A stretch of DNA of 7,221 bases from Prevotellaceae bacterium. GTDB taxonomy: Bacteria > Bacteroidota > Bacteroidia > Bacteroidales > Bacteroidaceae. The position numbers and the translations under genes were made by a program. Below the pieces are notes generated by a model that ran no database searches, was not told the DNA's origin, and saw only the letters and a list, made by a program, of their open reading frames with translations. The stretch covers positions 1 through 7,221 of the forward strand of contig JAJPYP010000110.1 of the NCBI GenBank assembly GCA_021204885.1, read 5' to 3'. Every line of letters begins with the position of its first letter. Within the stretch, counting starts at the first letter, position 1. Below are positions 5,916-7,221 of this stretch, piece by piece.

Positions 5916-5920
5916 GGAGG
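5916..5920 (+). promoter_or_regulatory. strong Shine-Dalgarno GGAGG before the FtsL-like gene
   Basis: A perfect GGAGG ends 4 bases before the ATG at 5925. The other genes in this window lack such a site, in keeping with the rarity of Shine-Dalgarno use in Bacteroidetes. It supports the chosen start of the FtsL-like gene. Confidence 0.6.
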
Positions 5921-5924
5921 CAAG

Positions 5925-6284
5925 ATGGCGAAAACGGATAAAAAGGCGGATGGAAAGACGGGGAAGAAGAACCGGCGCACTTCATGGAGAAGCATCATCG
6001 GCGGGGATATTCTGGCTACGGATTTCTTCCGCCGTCAAATCAAATTGTTGGTGCTCATCATGGTGCTCGTCCTGTTCTACATACATAACCGTTATGCCTG
6101 CCAACAGCAGATGATCGAGGTGGACCGGTTGAAGAAGGAGCTGACGGACATCAAATACGATGCCTTGACGCGCAGTTCAGAGTTGATGGAGAAGAGCCGT
6201 CAGTCGCACATCGAGGAGTACATCGCCACCAAGGGGAGCGACTTGCAGACATCCACCCAGCCTCCCTACATGATCAAGAAATGA
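5925..6284 (+). CDS. ftsL: FtsL-like cell division membrane protein
   Basis: This is a 119-residue bitopic protein. It has a basic, Lys-rich cytoplasmic tail (1-38), one membrane helix (about 39-54, LLVLIMVLVLFYIHN region) and a periplasmic segment with heptad-like spacing (about 60-95) typical of the FtsL/DivIC coiled coil. FtsL pairs with the FtsB/DivIC-type protein and activates the FtsW-FtsI septal synthase. Sequence alone is poorly conserved in this family, so the call rests on topology, length and the fixed position between rsmH and the penicillin-binding protein gene, which is where ftsL is found. The C-terminal tail after the coil is short and polar. Bacteroidetes versions form their own subfamily. 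Confidence 0.82.
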   Translation: MAKTDKKADGKTGKKNRRTSWRSIIGGDILATDFFRRQIKLLVLIMVLVLFYIHNRYACQQQMIEVDRLKKELTDIKYDALTRSSELMEKSRQSHIEEYIATKGSDLQTSTQPPYMIKK

Positions 6285-6334
6285 AAAGGCATGTGTAACC
6301 TAATATATAAGGTAAGGATTAAAAAAGAAAAGCG

Positions 6335-7221
6335 TTGGCGGTAAACAAGAAAAACATATTGACCCGGTACTTCTTCGTCGTCCTCTTGATGGGATTGACG
6401 GGAATAGCCATCCTGATAAAGGCGGCTGTGGTGATGTTCGCCGAGCGGCAGTACTGGCAGGATGTGGCCGACCGCTTCGTCAAGGAGAACGTCACGGTGA
6501 AGCCCAACCGGGGCAACATCCTCTCTTCGGACGGCAAGTTGATGGCCAGCTCGTTGCCCGAATATAAGATTTTCATGGACTTCATGTCGGGCGAGCGCGA
6601 CGAGGTGAAGCGGCGGCGCGACCAAGCGCGCCGCGACTCCGTGTGGCAAGCCAATGTGGACACCATCTGCATCGGGTTGCACCGCATATTTCCCGACATA
6701 AGTGTGGTCTCTTTCAAGAACCACCTCAGGAAAGGACGCGACAAGAAGAGCCGCAACTACAATGTGTTGCCCGACGGCCGGCGCATATCCTACATCCAGT
6801 ACAAAGAGGCCAAGCAGCTGCCGGTGTTCAAGATGAACCGTTACCGGGGCGGCTTCCACGAACAGACCTTCAACCAGCGCAAGCATCCTTTCGGCTCCTT
6901 GGCCGCCCAGACGCTGGGCCGCTTGTATGCCGACCCCACCAAAGGGGCGCGCAACGGCATTGAGCTGGCTTTCGACAGTCTGCTCAGGGGGCAGGACGGC
7001 GTCACCCACCGCCAGAAGGTGATGGACAAGTACCTGAACATTGTGGACATTCCGCCGGTTGACGGCTACGACCTTATCTCCACCATCGACGTGGGCATGC
7101 AGGACATCTGCGAGAAGGCGTTGGTGGACAAGCTCAAAGAACTCAACGCCAGCGTGGGCGTGGCGGTGTTGATGGAAGTGGCCACCGGTGAGGTGCGCGC
7201 CATCGTGAACATGATGAAGGG
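6335..7221 (+). CDS. ftsI: class B penicillin-binding protein, FtsI/SpoVD type (5' part)
   Basis: The window contains the first 295 codons of a septal peptidoglycan transpeptidase, cut by the right edge. A single N-terminal membrane anchor lies at about 13-35. The pedestal domain follows, with VKPNRGNILSSDGKLMASSLPEY (55-77), the RGxI motif typical of class B enzymes, and LYADPTKGARNGIELAFDSLLRGQDG (197-222). The transpeptidase domain has just begun (STIDVGMQ at 249-256, GVAVLMEVATGEVRAIVN at 275-292), and its SxxK, SxN and KTG motifs lie outside. An in-frame TAA at 6320 limits the start. No ATG occurs before residue 19, inside the anchor, so TTG at 6335 (MAVNKKNILTRYF) is the best start. It cross-links peptidoglycan at the septum with FtsW and FtsL, and is a beta-lactam target. 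Confidence 0.94.
   Translation, partial: MAVNKKNILTRYFFVVLLMGLTGIAILIKAAVVMFAERQYWQDVADRFVKENVTVKPNRGNILSSDGKLMASSLPEYKIFMDFMSGERDEVKRRRDQARRDSVWQANVDTICIGLHRIFPDISVVSFKNHLRKGRDKKSRNYNVLPDGRRISYIQYKEAKQLPVFKMNRYRGGFHEQTFNQRKHPFGSLAAQTLGRLYADPTKGARNGIELAFDSLLRGQDGVTHRQKVMDKYLNIVDIPPVDGYDLISTIDVGMQDICEKALVDKLKELNASVGVAVLMEVATGEVRAIVNMMK

Noticed and set aside
6266..7009. Leftward open frame of 247 codons opposite the penicillin-binding protein gene.
   Set aside because: It is antisense to a clearly conserved coding region, and its composition is typical of a shadow frame.
1..7221. Search by eye for CRISPR arrays, tRNA or rRNA genes, insertion sequences and phage or defence genes.
   Set aside because: No spaced repeat array, tRNA-like cloverleaf, transposase or nuclease motif was seen. 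All coding space is accounted for by seven housekeeping or envelope genes.

Overview
The window looks like chromosomal DNA from a member of the Bacteroidales with unusually GC-rich genes. Three things point there: a promoter of the Bacteroides type (TTTG, 21 bases, TAATTTTG), initiation regions that mostly lack a Shine-Dalgarno sequence, and protein families whose sequences resemble Bacteroidales versions (an FtsL-like protein, a class B penicillin-binding protein, and a paired amino-acid N-acyltransferase and O-acyltransferase). The coding DNA is clearly GC-rich in third positions, while the gaps between genes are AT-rich. I do not name a genus.

The left half (266-3478) is transcribed leftward. 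In transcription order it holds a PlsC-type O-acyltransferase (GlsA/OlsA-like, 3478-2618), 7 bases later a GNAT-type N-acyltransferase (GlsB/OlsB-like, 2610-1663), and after 77 bases a NorM-type MATE efflux transporter (1585-266). The first two form an evident two-gene operon, probably for N-acyl amino acid lipids such as the glycine lipids known from Bacteroides. Positions 1-265 hold no gene I can support.

A 217-base divergent region (3479-3695) separates this operon from a rightward gene for a small ECF-type sigma factor (3696-4199) with no anti-sigma gene beside it. A 235-base regulatory gap (4200-4434) follows. It carries tandem GTGGGG repeats with a 10-base period that match the MraZ operator layout and lie between likely -33 and -7 boxes.

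The right part (4435-7221) is the start of the dcw (division and cell wall) cluster in its classic order: mraZ, rsmH, an FtsL-like membrane protein, and an FtsI-type penicillin-binding protein that runs off the right edge. These genes are tightly packed (gaps of 17, 12 and 50 bases) and are probably one operon under MraZ control. The penicillin-binding protein gene has no usable ATG and appears to start at TTG.

Overall this is an envelope neighbourhood: lipid synthesis, efflux, a possible envelope-stress sigma factor and septal wall synthesis. I see no mobile element, CRISPR array, RNA gene or clearly undescribed system. The most interesting signals are regulatory: the MraZ-like operator, a second 12-base-period repeat upstream of it, and the start-site oddities of two genes.
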